Shown: positions 27,292 through 36,827, numbered from the stretch's first letter. The stretch: 64,000 nucleotides of DNA from an uncultured beta proteobacterium (GCA_903853895.1 CAINUX010000041.1:1-64000), one strand, 5' to 3'. The notes: generated by a model not told the origin, from the sequence alone. Translations and numbers: made by a program.

Positions 27292-27352
27292 TACGGTCTA
27301 GATCCGTGGGGCTTTGCGCAGGCTCCAAGCTGCGTCGCGTTATGCTTGACGC

Positions 27353-28219
27353 ATGAGCCTGCTTCTTGATTCTTTCTGGCGTGCCGCCGCCTATTGCCTG
27401 CGACCACGGGTCATTGTTTTGTCTCTGTTGCCGCTCGCCCTGGTGATCGGCCTGACGGTTGGCCTGGGCTACCTGTTCTGGGATGCGGCCCTCGACCAGG
27501 TCAGGCTGGTGCTGGATTCGTCGACCTTCGTCAACAACGGGTGGGCCTGGCTCGATAGCATGGGACTAGGGCGGATCAAGACGGTTTTGGCACCCCTGAT
27601 CATCATTTTCACCGTCACCCCGGTGATCGTGGTGGTCTCACTCCTGGTCGTTGCGCTGTTGATGACACCGGTTCTGGTTCAATTGGTGGCGTTGCGCCGC
27701 TTTCCCGAACTTCAGGAGCGCAATGGCGCGTCGTTCTTGCACAGTCTCGCCTGGTCTTTGGGCTCAACAGCTTTGGCTCTCGTCGCCTTGGTCATCTCCA
27801 TTCCGCTTTGGTTCGTGCCGCCGCTGGTGTTGGTATTGCCCCCGCTCATTTGGGGTTGGTTGACGTATCGGGTGATGGCCTTTGACGCGTTGGCGACGCA
27901 CGCGAGCGCAGATGAACGCCATACCATTTTGGGGCGCCACCGAAGCCAGTTGATGGGCATGGGCGTGCTCGCGGGCTATCTGGGCGCTGCGCCCAGCCTG
28001 GTTTGGGCGTCAGGCGCCTTCTTTCCTCCGTGGTTTGTCTTTCTGGCGCCGCTGGCCATCTGGATCTACACGCTGGTCTTTGCATTTTCTTCACTGTGGT
28101 TTGCACACTATTGTTTGGCTGCGTTGCAGGTTTTGCGCCGTGAACAGAGTGCTGCAGAGTTGGATGCGACAGCATCACTGCCAGAGCCGAGCAACTTGAT
28201 TTCCCTGGGGCAACCATGA
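27353..28219 (+). CDS. EI24 domain membrane protein
   Basis: This 288-residue inner-membrane protein of the EI24/CysZ-related family shows four main hydrophobic regions (about 20-43, 78-108, 137-170, 205-255). The short conserved sequence PLIWGWLTYRVMAFDALA is in the middle of the protein. CysZ itself conducts sulfate, but this branch is not tied to sulfur genes here, so transport of sulfate is not supported. The stop overlaps the start of the next gene by four bases (atga), giving a tight two-gene unit with the CinA-like protein. Confidence 0.8.
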   Translation: MSLLLDSFWRAAAYCLRPRVIVLSLLPLALVIGLTVGLGYLFWDAALDQVRLVLDSSTFVNNGWAWLDSMGLGRIKTVLAPLIIIFTVTPVIVVVSLLVVALLMTPVLVQLVALRRFPELQERNGASFLHSLAWSLGSTALALVALVISIPLWFVPPLVLVLPPLIWGWLTYRVMAFDALATHASADERHTILGRHRSQLMGMGVLAGYLGAAPSLVWASGAFFPPWFVFLAPLAIWIYTLVFAFSSLWFAHYCLAALQVLRREQSAAELDATASLPEPSNLISLGQP

Positions 28220-29046
28220 ACTTTGGTCTCATTGTCATTGGTGACGAGATTTTGTCTGGCAAGCGTGCAGACAAACACTTGGCGAAGGCGATTGAACTGC
28301 TTTCGGCGCGTGGCCTGCAGCTGGCCTATGCCGACTACGTAGGGGATGCACCGGACCGAATCACCGATACGCTGGTGCGTGCGTTTACCTCTGGAGATAT
28401 CGTTTTTTCTTGCGGTGGCATTGGGGCCACCCCCGATGACCACACCCGCCACTGTGCGGCCAGGGCGTTGGGGCGTCCATTGGTATTGCATCCCCAAGCG
28501 AAAGTGTTGATTCAAGAGCGCATGGAAGAGGTTGCGCGCGAACAGGGCAAGCCGTATGAGCCCCAGCGCAGCGACAACCTGCATCGGTTGAACATGGGCA
28601 CCTTCCCTCATGGCTCGCACATCGTCCCCAATCCGTTTAACAAGATCCCTGGGTTCTTTTGTACGCGCGATGACGATCCGTCTTCGGTGGGCGCGCGCGG
28701 CGGTGTTTTCTTTTTGCCCGGCTTTCCCGTCATGGCCTGGCCCATGATGGAGTGGGCACTGGATACCTATTGCCAACAGCATTTTGTGCGTGATGGCTGG
28801 TTAGAGAAGTCTGTGGTTGTCTTTGGCGCCATGGAGTCGACTTTGACACCCTTGATGGAAGCGATTGAGCGCGACCATGCCGTCAAGGTTTTCAGTTTGC
28901 CCAGCGTGGACCATCCCGAATACGGGCGACACATCGAACTTGGTGTCAAGGGAGCTCCTGCCGCAGTGGATGGCGCCTATGCGGCGTTGTTGGACGGTCT
29001 GCGCGGTCTGAAGTCTCAGTTAGGCCCCGAATTGGTGCGCAAATGA
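28216..29046 (+). CDS. CinA-like molybdopterin-binding domain protein
   Basis: This 276-residue cytosolic protein corresponds to the N-terminal MoCF-like domain of CinA (competence/damage-inducible protein A). It shows FGLIVIGDEILSGKRADKH at the N-terminus and the nucleotide/pterin-binding segment FSCGGIGATPDDHTR near 70-84. The C-terminal deamidase domain of full CinA is absent. The biochemical role of stand-alone versions is not established; nucleotide or NMN-related chemistry is a family-level suggestion. It is coupled to the EI24 gene by a four-base overlap. Confidence 0.85.
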   Translation: MNFGLIVIGDEILSGKRADKHLAKAIELLSARGLQLAYADYVGDAPDRITDTLVRAFTSGDIVFSCGGIGATPDDHTRHCAARALGRPLVLHPQAKVLIQERMEEVAREQGKPYEPQRSDNLHRLNMGTFPHGSHIVPNPFNKIPGFFCTRDDDPSSVGARGGVFFLPGFPVMAWPMMEWALDTYCQQHFVRDGWLEKSVVVFGAMESTLTPLMEAIERDHAVKVFSLPSVDHPEYGRHIELGVKGAPAAVDGAYAALLDGLRGLKSQLGPELVRK

Positions 29047-29049
29047 AAA

Positions 29050-29066
29050 TGCACTATGTTTGTGCA
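29050..29066 (+). promoter_or_regulatory. NtrC-type enhancer site upstream of glnA
   Basis: The 17 bases read tgcact, 5 nt, tgtgca. This matches the NtrC dyad TGCACY-N5-GGTGCA except for one base, and it lies about 170 bases upstream of the sigma-54 promoter. A weaker half-site ggtgca follows at 29087-29092. NtrC is encoded three genes downstream. Confidence 0.7.
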
Positions 29067-29217
29067 TTTTTGACTATCCCGCATTTGGTGCATTGGGACG
29101 TGTGACCCAGCGATGAAAGTGGTTTTGTGGCTTTGACTTTGATGCCGCGCAATGGGAAAACGCCGTTTCTCAGGGCAAAATGGAGCGCTTAACCAAAATT
29201 GAGGTCACAGCAGCTGT

Positions 29218-29233
29218 TGGCATAAAAGCTGCT
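29218..29233 (+). promoter_or_regulatory. Sigma-54 promoter of glnA
   Basis: The element tggcataaaagctgct has the GG and GC dinucleotides of a -24/-12 promoter at the required spacing and matches TGGCAYR-N4-TTGCW at nearly all fixed positions. It lies 46 bases before the glnA start codon, which suits RpoN/NtrC control of glutamine synthetase under nitrogen limitation. Confidence 0.75.
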
Positions 29234-29279
29234 GTGTGGACAGGGCAAATTTTTAACAACCGTGCAACAGGAGTATTTG

Positions 29280-30695
29280 ATGGCCAAGACCGTCGCAGAC
29301 GTGATGAAGATGGTGAAAGAGAACGAAGTCAAGTTTGTTGACTTCCGCTTCACCGATACCCGCGGCAAACAACAGCACACCACAGTGCCTGTGTCGCACT
29401 TTGACGAAGACAAGTTCACATCGGGCCATGCATTCGACGGTTCGTCCATCGCCGGCTGGAAAGGCATTGAAGCCTCCGACATGTTGTTGATGCCCGACCC
29501 CAACACGGCCAACATCGACCCCTTCTTTGAAGAAACCACCATCATCATGAACTGCGATGTGGTGGAGCCCAGCGATGGCAAATCTTACGACCGTGACCCG
29601 CGCTCTATCGCCAAACGCGCTGAAGCCTACCTCAAGGCATCCGGCATGGGTGATGCGGCGTTCTTCGGTCCTGAACCAGAATTCTTCATTTTCGACGGCG
29701 TGCGTTGGAGCACAGAGCCCAACAACACGTTCTATGAAATTGAAGAGTACGAGGCACCGTGGAACACCGGCAGCAAGCTCGAAGGCGGCAACCGTGGCCA
29801 CCGTCCTACCGTCAAGGGCGGCTACTTCCCCGTGCCTCCGGTTGACAGCACGCAAGACATGCGCGCCGAGATGTCCTTGATTCTTGAATCCCTGGGCATC
29901 CCGGTTGAAGTGTTCCACCATGAAGTAGCAGGAGCCGGTCAGAACGAAATCGGCACCCGCTTCAGCACCCTGGTTGAGCGCGCTGACTGGACCATGCTGC
30001 AAAAGTATGTGATCCACAACGTAGCCAATGCCTACGGCAAGACTGCCACCTTCATGCCCAAGCCTTATCACGGTGACAACGGTTCCGGCATGCACGTGCA
30101 CCAGTCGGTCTGGAAAGATGGCAAGAACCTGTTTGCTGGCGACGGCTATGCAGGTCTGTCTGACTTCGCGCTGTACTACATCGGCGGCATCATCAAGCAC
30201 GCCCGTGCCCTGAACGCCATTACCAACCCTGGTACCAATAGCTACAAGCGCCTGGTGCCGCACTTCGAAGCTCCGGTCAAGCTGGCTTACTCTGCCAAGA
30301 ACCGCTCCGCAGCCATCCGCATTCCGTTTGTGGCGAACCCCAAGGGCCGCCGCGTGGAAGCCCGTTTCCCCGATCCACTGATGAACCCTTACCTGGGCTT
30401 TGCCGCCCTGTTGATGGCGGGTCTGGACGGTGTGGAAAACAAGATCCATCCCGGCGAAGCTGCCACCAAGGACCTGTACCATCTGCCTCCCGAGGAAGAT
30501 GCGTTGGTGCCAACCGTGTGCCACAGCCTGGATCAAGCTCTGGAGCACCTGGACAAGGACCGTGCCTTCCTTACCAAAGGCGGCGTGTTCACCGATTCGA
30601 TGCTGGATGCCTACATTGAGCTCAAGATGGCCGAAGTCACCCGTTACCGCATGTCGGTGCACCCTGTCGAATACGACATGTACTTCTCACTGTGA
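29280..30695 (+). CDS. glnA: Glutamine synthetase, type I
   Basis: GlnA makes glutamine from glutamate, ammonia and ATP and is the main route of ammonia assimilation. The 471-residue length equals that of enterobacterial GlnA. Motifs include [12 protein letters not shown] near 47-58, [10 protein letters not shown] near 128-137, the [19 protein letters not shown]-site region, and the adenylylation loop near residues 390-400 ([10 protein letters not shown]), with the modified Tyr after Leu. It is therefore subject to GlnE control. The ATG at 29280 follows caggag. A sigma-54 promoter and an NtrC site precede it. The glnL-glnG pair lies downstream after a terminator and a small gene. Confidence 0.98.
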   Translation: MAKTVADVMKMVKENEVKFVDFRFTDTRGKQQHTTVPVSHFDEDKFTSGHAFDGSSIAGWKGIEASDMLLMPDPNTANIDPFFEETTIIMNCDVVEPSDGKSYDRDPRSIAKRAEAYLKASGMGDAAFFGPEPEFFIFDGVRWSTEPNNTFYEIEEYEAPWNTGSKLEGGNRGHRPTVKGGYFPVPPVDSTQDMRAEMSLILESLGIPVEVFHHEVAGAGQNEIGTRFSTLVERADWTMLQKYVIHNVANAYGKTATFMPKPYHGDNGSGMHVHQSVWKDGKNLFAGDGYAGLSDFALYYIGGIIKHARALNAITNPGTNSYKRLVPHFEAPVKLAYSAKNRSAAIRIPFVANPKGRRVEARFPDPLMNPYLGFAALLMAGLDGVENKIHPGEAATKDLYHLPPEEDALVPTVCHSLDQALEHLDKDRAFLTKGGVFTDSMLDAYIELKMAEVTRYRMSVHPVEYDMYFSL

Positions 30696-30735
30696 TCAGT
30701 TGGCTGCCCTCTGGGCAGTCTTTCGGGTTCCTTTC

Positions 30736-30764
30736 AAAGGACGGCAGATGCCGTCCTTTTTTTG
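30736..30764 (+). terminator. Intrinsic terminator after glnA
   Basis: A 10-bp stem (aaaggacggc with gccgtccttt, 30736-30745 and 30750-30759) has a 4-base loop and runs into seven or more T. It separates glnA from the downstream regulatory genes, so glnL-glnG need read-through or their own promoter. Confidence 0.92.
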
Positions 30765-30883
30765 TGGGAACCTGTTGTACCGAAGCGCCTCCAACACTGA
30801 TATAGACCCGTAGGGATTTTGTTTTTAATGCGTTTTGACGCATACTGGTCAACCAGCCTTGCATATGGATGCGCGGATACAGA

Positions 30884-31384
30884 ATGAAAATTGTTTTATT
30901 GATTCCTTTGATGGCGATTTGGACGGCCACAACCAGTTGGGCCCAGGATCGCATCTACCGGTGTGGCAATGAATACACCAACACCGTAACCGAATCCCAG
31001 GCGAAGAACTGCAAACTGATATCCGGCGGCAACGTCACTGTGGTGCAGTCCAACAAACCCAACGCCAGCCGTGTGGCAGCTGCGACCCAACCCGGTCAAC
31101 GGGTCGCCGCTGGGGACCAGCGCGCCAAGGATTCCGATTCCCGGCTGATTCTGGAGTCGGAACTCAAGAAGGCCGAAGCGCGTCATGCCGAGTTGCTCAA
31201 GGATTACAACAACGGGGAACCCGAAAAACTCGGCCCTGAGCACCGCAACCACCAAAAATACCTGGACCGTGTTGCCGAACTCAAGGCCAGCATCAGCCGC
31301 AATGAGAGTGACATTGACGGTATTCGGCGTGAGCTTAACCGGGTACCCTCGGCTGCTGCGTCCAGCAGTCCTGCAGCGAAATAA
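30884..31384 (+). CDS. Exported DUF4124-like protein
   Basis: This 166-residue protein has a signal peptide (MKIVLLIPLMAIWTATTSWA, 1-20). After it comes QDRIYRCGNEYTNTVTE..KNCKLISGG, which resembles the short DUF4124 domain with two Cys. The C-terminal half is charged and helical (ESELKKAEARHAELLKDY and KYLDRVAELKASISRNESD) and could form a coiled coil. The start at 30884 is placed at the signal peptide. It lies between glnA and glnL; the position may be chance, since a periplasmic protein has no known role in nitrogen sensing. Function is unknown. Confidence 0.75.
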   Translation: MKIVLLIPLMAIWTATTSWAQDRIYRCGNEYTNTVTESQAKNCKLISGGNVTVVQSNKPNASRVAAATQPGQRVAAGDQRAKDSDSRLILESELKKAEARHAELLKDYNNGEPEKLGPEHRNHQKYLDRVAELKASISRNESDIDGIRRELNRVPSAAASSSPAAK

Positions 31385-31389
31385 GCGGC

Positions 31390-32448
31390 TTGGACGCTAC
31401 TTCTCGGTTCCAGCCCTTTGACCTGCTTGCCACGCTGGTGGCAGTAGTCACTCCTGACGCAACCGTGGTTTTCTCCAATTCGGCCCTGGAAGACGCCGTA
31501 GGGATTTCCCGGCGCGCGATCGTGGGGTCGGATCTGGCGGATGCCTTTACCGAACCTGCCCAGTTGCAAAGCGCATTTGAAGGCGCGCGTGAAAACGCCT
31601 ATGCGGTGTTGCGCTACGACGCCTGGATCAAACGCGCGGGTGGCGAGCCCATGCCCGTGCATGTGATCATCAGCTGGACGGAGCCGGTCGAGGAAATCGT
31701 CGTCGAGATGGTGCCACTGGAGCAGCAAACCCGCCAGGACCGTGAAGAGCGGCTGGCCGAGCAGGCACAGACCAACAAGGAACTGATCCGCAACCTAGCC
31801 CACGAGATCAAGAACCCGTTGGGAGGCATTCGCGGTGCTGCGCAGTTGCTGGAAATGGAAATGGAGTCAACGGAGCTGACCGAGTACACCCAGGTCATCA
31901 TCCGCGAGGCTGATAGATTGCAAAGCTTGGTGGACCGCTTGCTGGCACCCCACCGCAGGCCGCACATGGTGAGTGACGTCAATATTCACGAGGTGTGTGA
32001 GAGGGTGCGCTCGCTGATACTGGCCGAATTCCCTAAGGGCTTGCGCGTCATCCGCGACTACGACACCTCCATCCCTGAGTTCCGTGGTGACCACGAGCAA
32101 CTGATCCAGACCGTACTCAACATCGCGCACAACGCCTGCCAGGCCTTGGCTGAACGCATCGCAGCGGGCGATGCCAACCTTACTTTTCGTACCCGCGTGC
32201 TGCGCCAAATAACTTTCGGTAAACAACGCTATCGGTTGGCATTGGAATTGCATGTCATTGACAACGGACCTGGTGTGCCAGATTCGATCAAGGACCGCAT
32301 TTTCTATCCGCTCGTGTCAGGTAGGGAAGGCGGTTCTGGCCTGGGGCTGACATTGGCGCAAACCTTTGTACAGCAACACCACGGGTTGATCGAGGTCGAC
32401 AGCGTGCCAGGCCGTACGGATTTCAAGATATTGATTCCGCTTCCGTAA
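31390..32448 (+). CDS. glnL: Nitrogen regulation sensor kinase NtrB (GlnL)
   Basis: This 352-residue cytosolic histidine kinase phosphorylates and dephosphorylates NtrC under control of PII. It has an N-terminal PAS domain (about 10-115), the H-box ELIRNLAHEIKNPLGGIRG with the phosphorylated His, an N-box LNIAHNACQA, and the ATP-lid motifs DNGPGVP and GGSGLGLTLAQ. No membrane segment is present, as expected for NtrB. The only start that gives a full PAS domain is the TTG at 31390, six bases after the DUF4124-like gene. The ntrC gene follows after 27 bases. Confidence 0.95.
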   Translation: MDATSRFQPFDLLATLVAVVTPDATVVFSNSALEDAVGISRRAIVGSDLADAFTEPAQLQSAFEGARENAYAVLRYDAWIKRAGGEPMPVHVIISWTEPVEEIVVEMVPLEQQTRQDREERLAEQAQTNKELIRNLAHEIKNPLGGIRGAAQLLEMEMESTELTEYTQVIIREADRLQSLVDRLLAPHRRPHMVSDVNIHEVCERVRSLILAEFPKGLRVIRDYDTSIPEFRGDHEQLIQTVLNIAHNACQALAERIAAGDANLTFRTRVLRQITFGKQRYRLALELHVIDNGPGVPDSIKDRIFYPLVSGREGGSGLGLTLAQTFVQQHHGLIEVDSVPGRTDFKILIPLP

Positions 32449-32475
32449 TTGCCGAAACCTGGGGACGAGAAAACA

Positions 32476-33987
32476 ATGAAGCCGATCTGGATAGTAGATG
32501 ATGACCAGTCAATCCGCTTCGTACTGGAGAAGGCCCTGTTGCGGGAGCATCTGCCAACCCGCAGTTTTTCCAACTCTCGAGATGTGCTGGCGGCACTGAA
32601 TACCGCCGCCGATGACGAAGGCCCCCAGATTCTGGTGAGTGACATTCGCATGCCGGGTGGCTCTGGGCTGGAGTTGCTGGAAAAGGTCAAGGCCAAGCAT
32701 CCGGGGTTGCCCGTCATCATCATGACGGCGTTTTCCGATCTTGACAGCGCCGTTAGCGCCTTTCAGGGCGGGGCTTTTGAATACCTGCCCAAACCCTTTG
32801 ATCTACCCAAGGCGGTTGAACTCATCCGCCGCGCGGTGGAAGAGAGCCAACGCGAAGAGGTCGCCGAAGAGCGTATGACTGAGGCGCCCGAGATGCTGGG
32901 TCAGGCACCCGCCATGCAAGACGTGTTCCGCGCGATTGGACGCTTGAGCCAGAGCAATGTGACAGTCATGATTACCGGCGAGTCCGGCTCCGGCAAGGAG
33001 CTGGTGGCGCGTGCCCTGCACAAGCACTCACCGCGCGCCAGTGGACCGTTTGTGGCTATCAACACTGCTGCCATCCCCAAGGACTTGCTGGAGAGTGAAC
33101 TCTTTGGCCACGAGCGCGGTGCCTTTACCGGCGCGCAAACCATGCGCCGTGGCCGTTTTGAGCAGGCAGACGGCGGCACACTGTTTCTGGACGAGATTGG
33201 CGACATGCCGTTCGAGCTGCAAACCCGATTGCTGCGGGTGCTCAGTGATGGGCACTTTTACCGGGTAGGCGGCCACAGCGCCGTCAAGACCAATGTGCGC
33301 GTGATTGCCGCTACGCACCAGGATCTGGAGCAACGGGTCAAGGACGGCGCGTTTCGCGAAGACCTGTTCCACCGCCTGAACGTGATCCGCCTGCGCCTGC
33401 CCGCCCTGCGGGAGCGCAAGGAGGACATCTCCGTGTTGACCCGGCATTTCCTGCAGCAAAGCGCCCAGCAACTCGGTGTTGAGCCCAAGCGCATATCCGA
33501 TGCTGCACTGGCGTGGCTTGAAGTCTTCAACTTCCCTGGCAATGTGCGTCAACTCGAAAATATCTGCCATTGGCTGACCGTGATGGCGCCCGCGCAAATG
33601 GTCGAGGCCAAGGATTTGCCGCCCGAAGTCGGTGTCTCGCTGACAGAGCCCGCGGCCCAATGTTCTGCCCCGTTTGTGGGCGGTGGATTGGCACCTGTTG
33701 CCGCTCCGCTTGTGCCTGCGGCATCGGCACCGTCTACGCCCGCGCCGGTGTCAGCGCCCTCCATGGGTGCATTGGCGGGCTGGGAGTCGGCGCTGGAAGC
33801 AGAAGCCATTGCCCTGTTGGGCGCGGGCAGTCCTGACGTGTGGGACGCGTTGACCCATCGCTTTGAATCGCGCCTGATCCTTGCCGCCTTGTCCAATACC
33901 AAGGGTAGGCGGATCGAGGCGGCTCAAAAACTGGGAATCGGCCGCAACACCATCACACGCAAGATTCAGGAGTTGGGTCTGGAGTAA
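32476..33987 (+). CDS. glnG: Nitrogen regulation response regulator NtrC (GlnG)
   Basis: This 503-residue sigma-54 activator has three domains. The receiver domain (1-120) has DDDQS and the phosphoacceptor in LVSDIRMPGGSG. The AAA+ domain (about 145-385) has Walker A GESGSGKE, the sigma-54 contact loop GAFTGA and Walker B GGTLFLDEIGD. The C-terminal Fis-type helix-turn-helix is AAQKLGIGRNTITRKIQELG. A long Ala/Pro/Ser-rich linker (about 395-440) joins the last two. It is expected to act on the sigma-54 promoter at glnA. The start at 32476 gives the usual receiver N-terminus (MKPIWIVDDD); an upstream in-frame codon is unlikely. Confidence 0.96.
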   Translation: MKPIWIVDDDQSIRFVLEKALLREHLPTRSFSNSRDVLAALNTAADDEGPQILVSDIRMPGGSGLELLEKVKAKHPGLPVIIMTAFSDLDSAVSAFQGGAFEYLPKPFDLPKAVELIRRAVEESQREEVAEERMTEAPEMLGQAPAMQDVFRAIGRLSQSNVTVMITGESGSGKELVARALHKHSPRASGPFVAINTAAIPKDLLESELFGHERGAFTGAQTMRRGRFEQADGGTLFLDEIGDMPFELQTRLLRVLSDGHFYRVGGHSAVKTNVRVIAATHQDLEQRVKDGAFREDLFHRLNVIRLRLPALRERKEDISVLTRHFLQQSAQQLGVEPKRISDAALAWLEVFNFPGNVRQLENICHWLTVMAPAQMVEAKDLPPEVGVSLTEPAAQCSAPFVGGGLAPVAAPLVPAASAPSTPAPVSAPSMGALAGWESALEAEAIALLGAGSPDVWDALTHRFESRLILAALSNTKGRRIEAAQKLGIGRNTITRKIQELGLE

Positions 33988-34080
33988 ATCTGGTGCCCAC
34001 GCTTGCCCACAGCGTGTGGCGGCTGCCCCCCGAGGGCGCGCTGTTTCACCATGAGGCGGCCCTGCGGTGAAACTGGCTCT

Positions 34081-34122
34081 AGCTCTCGTCGTTATTGCGT
34101 AAACCGCTATCTAAACCACAGC
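34081..34122 (+). repeat. 42-nt dispersed element, copy 5 (glnG terminator)
   Basis: The copy reads agctctcg, 17 nt, gctat, then 12 nt ending in agc. It is the only copy with T in place of C at the fourth base. It is intergenic, about 95 bases after glnG, and provides one arm of the terminator. Confidence 0.65.
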
Positions 34123-34132
34123 GGTTTTTTTT
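34101..34132 (+). terminator. Intrinsic terminator after glnG
   Basis: An 8-bp stem aaaccgct/agcggttt (34101-34108 and 34120-34127) has an 11-base loop and runs into eight T. Part of the left arm and the loop belong to a copy of the 42-nt dispersed element. It ends the glnL-glnG transcript. Confidence 0.85.
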
Positions 34133-34261
34133 CGTCGGCGCGCTAGCGGGGTGAAATACCATTAGCATTTGTAATGACCTGCATATTTAATGCATGAAGC
34201 TACTAATTTTCAAAATTTTGCGCACAATGGCGTTTCTTTTACAAATACAGGAGATAACGCC

Positions 34262-35377
34262 ATGCTGATCGGAGTACCCAAGGAAATCAAGAACAACGAG
34301 TTTCGCGTCGGCCTGACGCCGGCCAGCGTGCGCGAACTCATCGCCAATGGCCACAAAGTGCTGGTGCAGAACAATGCCGGTACCGCCATCGGTCTGGACG
34401 ACGGCCAGTACCAGGCCGCAGGCGCTGAACTGGTGGTCACTGCCACTGAAATCTTCAAGCGCGCCGACATGATCGTCAAGGTCAAGGAACCCCAGCCAGC
34501 GGAGTGCGCCTTGCTGCGCCCTGGCCAGATCCTGTATACCTACCTGCACCTGGCGCCCGATCCTGAGCAAACGGCAGCGCTGGTCAAATCCGGCGCCATC
34601 TGCATTGCGTACGAAACTATCACCGGCGCAGGTGGCGGCTTGCCATTGCTGGCACCCATGAGCGAAGTGGCCGGCCGTATGGCCATTCAAGCCGGAGCCA
34701 CGCACCTGGAAAAAGAACACGGCGGCCGTGGCCTGCTGCTGGGCGGTGTGCCCGGTGTGGCACCGGCCCACGTGGTCATCATCGGCGCCGGCGTAGTCGG
34801 CACCAACGCCATGCAAATGGCCGTGGGCCTGGGCGCGCGCACCACCGTCATCGACAAGAGCATGGACCGCCTGCGTCACTTGGACCTGATTTTTGGCAAC
34901 CGCATCAGCACCGTCTACTCCACGTCCGCCAGCATCGAAGAAGCCGTTCTGGATGCCGACCTGGTGATTGGCGGTGTATTGATTCCCGGCGCTGCAGCGC
35001 CCAAACTGGTAACGCGCGACATGATCAGCCGCATGAAAAAAGGCGCCGTCATTGTGGACGTCGCCATCGACCAGGGTGGCTGCTTCGAGACCTCACACGC
35101 CACCACACATGCCGAGCCCACCTATGTAGTGGACGGCGTGGTGCACTACTGCGTGGCCAACATGCCCGGTGCCGTGGCGCGCACCTCGACCTTCGCCCTG
35201 AACAACGCCACCATTGGCCACGCGGTTGCGCTGGCGAACAAAGGCTGGAAGGCCGCGCTGCGCGACAACGCGCACCTGAAGAATGGCCTGAATGTCTGCG
35301 AAGGGAAGGTCACCTACGAAGCCGTCGCCAAGGATCTGGGCTACGCCTACGTGGCCGCGGACAGCCTCTTGAGCTAA
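34262..35377 (+). CDS. ald: Alanine dehydrogenase
   Basis: Ald interconverts L-alanine and pyruvate plus ammonia with NAD. The 371-residue length is typical. The N-terminus [20 protein letters not shown] is the family hallmark, YTYLHLAPD carries the substrate-site His, and the Rossmann segment is [40 protein letters not shown] completes the NAD site. The ATG at 34262 follows aggag at a normal distance. The upstream bases 34150-34230 are AT-rich and could hold an Lrp-type operator, but no lrp-like gene is adjacent and I do not see a clear motif. Confidence 0.96.
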   Translation: MLIGVPKEIKNNEFRVGLTPASVRELIANGHKVLVQNNAGTAIGLDDGQYQAAGAELVVTATEIFKRADMIVKVKEPQPAECALLRPGQILYTYLHLAPDPEQTAALVKSGAICIAYETITGAGGGLPLLAPMSEVAGRMAIQAGATHLEKEHGGRGLLLGGVPGVAPAHVVIIGAGVVGTNAMQMAVGLGARTTVIDKSMDRLRHLDLIFGNRISTVYSTSASIEEAVLDADLVIGGVLIPGAAAPKLVTRDMISRMKKGAVIVDVAIDQGGCFETSHATTHAEPTYVVDGVVHYCVANMPGAVARTSTFALNNATIGHAVALANKGWKAALRDNAHLKNGLNVCEGKVTYEAVAKDLGYAYVAADSLLS

Positions 35378-35381
35378 CGGC

Positions 35382-36161
35382 TTACGCGAGCGTCAGGACG
35401 ACCGGTGCATGGTCGCTCGGGCGCTCGTTCTTGCGTGGGGCCTTGTCGACGATACACGCCTGGGCCAGCGGCTTTAGCGTGTCGCTGATCAGGATGTGGT
35501 CGATGCGCAGACCGCGGTTGCGTCGGAAACCGGATTCGCGGTAGTCCCACCATGAAAAGCTCTTGGGCGGTTGGTCGAACAGGCGGAAACTGTCATGCAG
35601 CCCCAGCGCGATCAATGCGCGCAGATGGTAGCGCTCTTCCTCGGTGCAGTGGATGGTGTCCTTGAGGCCCACCGGGTCCCACATGTCGAGTTCGTCAAAG
35701 GTAATGTTGTAGTCGCCCATCAGCACCAGTTTGGGGTGCGTCACCAACTCGGCCTTGACCCACTGGCGCAGGCCCTTGAGCCACTCCATTTTGTATTCGA
35801 ACTTGTCGCTGCCTGGCTCCTGCCCGTTGGGGAAGTAGGCGCCAATGACGCGGACGCCTTCCACCGTTGCCGCAACGACCCGGGCCATGTCATCGTCAAA
35901 ACCGGGGATGTTTTTCACCACATCGACGGCAGGCGTGAGCGATAGCAGCGCCACGCCGTTGTAGGTCTTCTGACCAAACCACTGGGCGCAGTAGCCCGCC
36001 GCCTCAAAGGCTGCAGCCGGAAACTTGTCATCCGTCATCTTCAGCTCCTGCAGGGCGAGTACATCGACCGGCGTGCCGGAGGCGGTTTGGGCCTGCAGCC
36101 AGTCCAGTACCTGGGGCAGCCGCACGGACAGGGAATTGACGTTCCAGGTGGCAAGTTTCAT
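35382..36161 (-). CDS. xth: Exodeoxyribonuclease III
   Basis: This 259-residue cytosolic AP endonuclease / 3'-exonuclease works in base excision repair. Metal and catalytic residues are visible: WNVNSL (N7), LQELKM (Glu), the MGDYNITFDELDMWDP loop (Asp, Asn), GLRIDHIL and the terminal SDHAPV with the catalytic Asp-His pair. Length fits ExoIII (about 255-270). It converges with ald, four bases apart, and lies 57 bases downstream of the DUF4337 gene on the same strand, with a copy of the 42-nt element in between. Confidence 0.95.
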   Translation of the reverse strand: MKLATWNVNSLSVRLPQVLDWLQAQTASGTPVDVLALQELKMTDDKFPAAAFEAAGYCAQWFGQKTYNGVALLSLTPAVDVVKNIPGFDDDMARVVAATVEGVRVIGAYFPNGQEPGSDKFEYKMEWLKGLRQWVKAELVTHPKLVLMGDYNITFDELDMWDPVGLKDTIHCTEEERYHLRALIALGLHDSFRLFDQPPKSFSWWDYRESGFRRNRGLRIDHILISDTLKPLAQACIVDKAPRKNERPSDHAPVVLTLA

Positions 36162-36189
36162 TGGATGACTCAGAAGGTTTTCAGTCGCG

Positions 36190-36231
36190 AGCCCTCATAA
36201 AATAAGGGCCTATTGCTATTACATATGTAGC
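36190..36231 (+). repeat. 42-nt dispersed element, copy 6 (DUF4337 3' end)
   Basis: The copy reads agccctca, 17 nt, gctat, 7 nt, gtagc; the last base of the first block differs. Its complement supplies the stop codon and the last codons (LHM) of the DUF4337 gene. Confidence 0.75.
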
Positions 36232-36818
36232 GCCGCCATGGCACCAACCGCCAGGCCCACAGCGCCTGCCGCAAACATGGCGTATTCCAGCCACTTCTTC
36301 TTGGTCAGCAGGGCAATGGCGGCCAGTGCGATGCAGACCTGCAGCACGGTAGTGGACTGTGCCCAGCGGTGGTGCTGGTGCATCTGCTCGTCGCTCTTGT
36401 GATCCCACTCGGTCGCTTCAGCCTCCAACTTGTCGGCCCCAAGCTTGATTTCGCCTTTTTCTTTTTCGTAGCGGTCGATCTTGGTCTGGTACTTGGTTTT
36501 ATCGTCTTCCTTGGTGGAGAAGTCACGCGACATTTCGGCCAGCGACTGCTTGGTGCTCTTGGCCTGGAAGTAGTTCCACTGGTTGGAGGCTTCGGTTTTC
36601 TTGATGGCCGCGTTGTTCTTGTACAGCCCGGCATTGGCCTGGGTTGCGCCGCCCATGTAGCCAAAAATGGCGCCAATGGTGGCGATGATGGCGGTGAACA
36701 TGGCGATCTGGTTGATCATGCCGCCGCTGTCGTGTCCGCCGTGTCCACCGCCACCTTGTTGGGCGTGTTCGAGCTCGTGGTCGTGCGGGCCGTGTACGTG
36801 AAAGCCATGTCCTGACAT
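36219..36818 (-). CDS. DUF4337 family membrane protein
   Basis: This 199-residue protein has a His/Gly-rich N-terminus (HGFHVHGPHDHELEH and GGGGHGGHDSGG, 4-32) that could bind metal ions. A membrane helix follows (about 36-58), then a long charged coiled-coil region (about 75-145), and two C-terminal helices (about 152-172 and 177-198). This fits DUF4337, whose function is unknown. The last residues AALHM and the stop codon lie within an antisense copy of the 42-nt element, so the natural end of the gene may have been rewritten. It lies 9 bases downstream of folA. Confidence 0.85.
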   Translation of the reverse strand: MSGHGFHVHGPHDHELEHAQQGGGGHGGHDSGGMINQIAMFTAIIATIGAIFGYMGGATQANAGLYKNNAAIKKTEASNQWNYFQAKSTKQSLAEMSRDFSTKEDDKTKYQTKIDRYEKEKGEIKLGADKLEAEATEWDHKSDEQMHQHHRWAQSTTVLQVCIALAAIALLTKKKWLEYAMFAAGAVGLAVGAMAALHM

Positions 36819-36827
36819 GTTGTTTCC

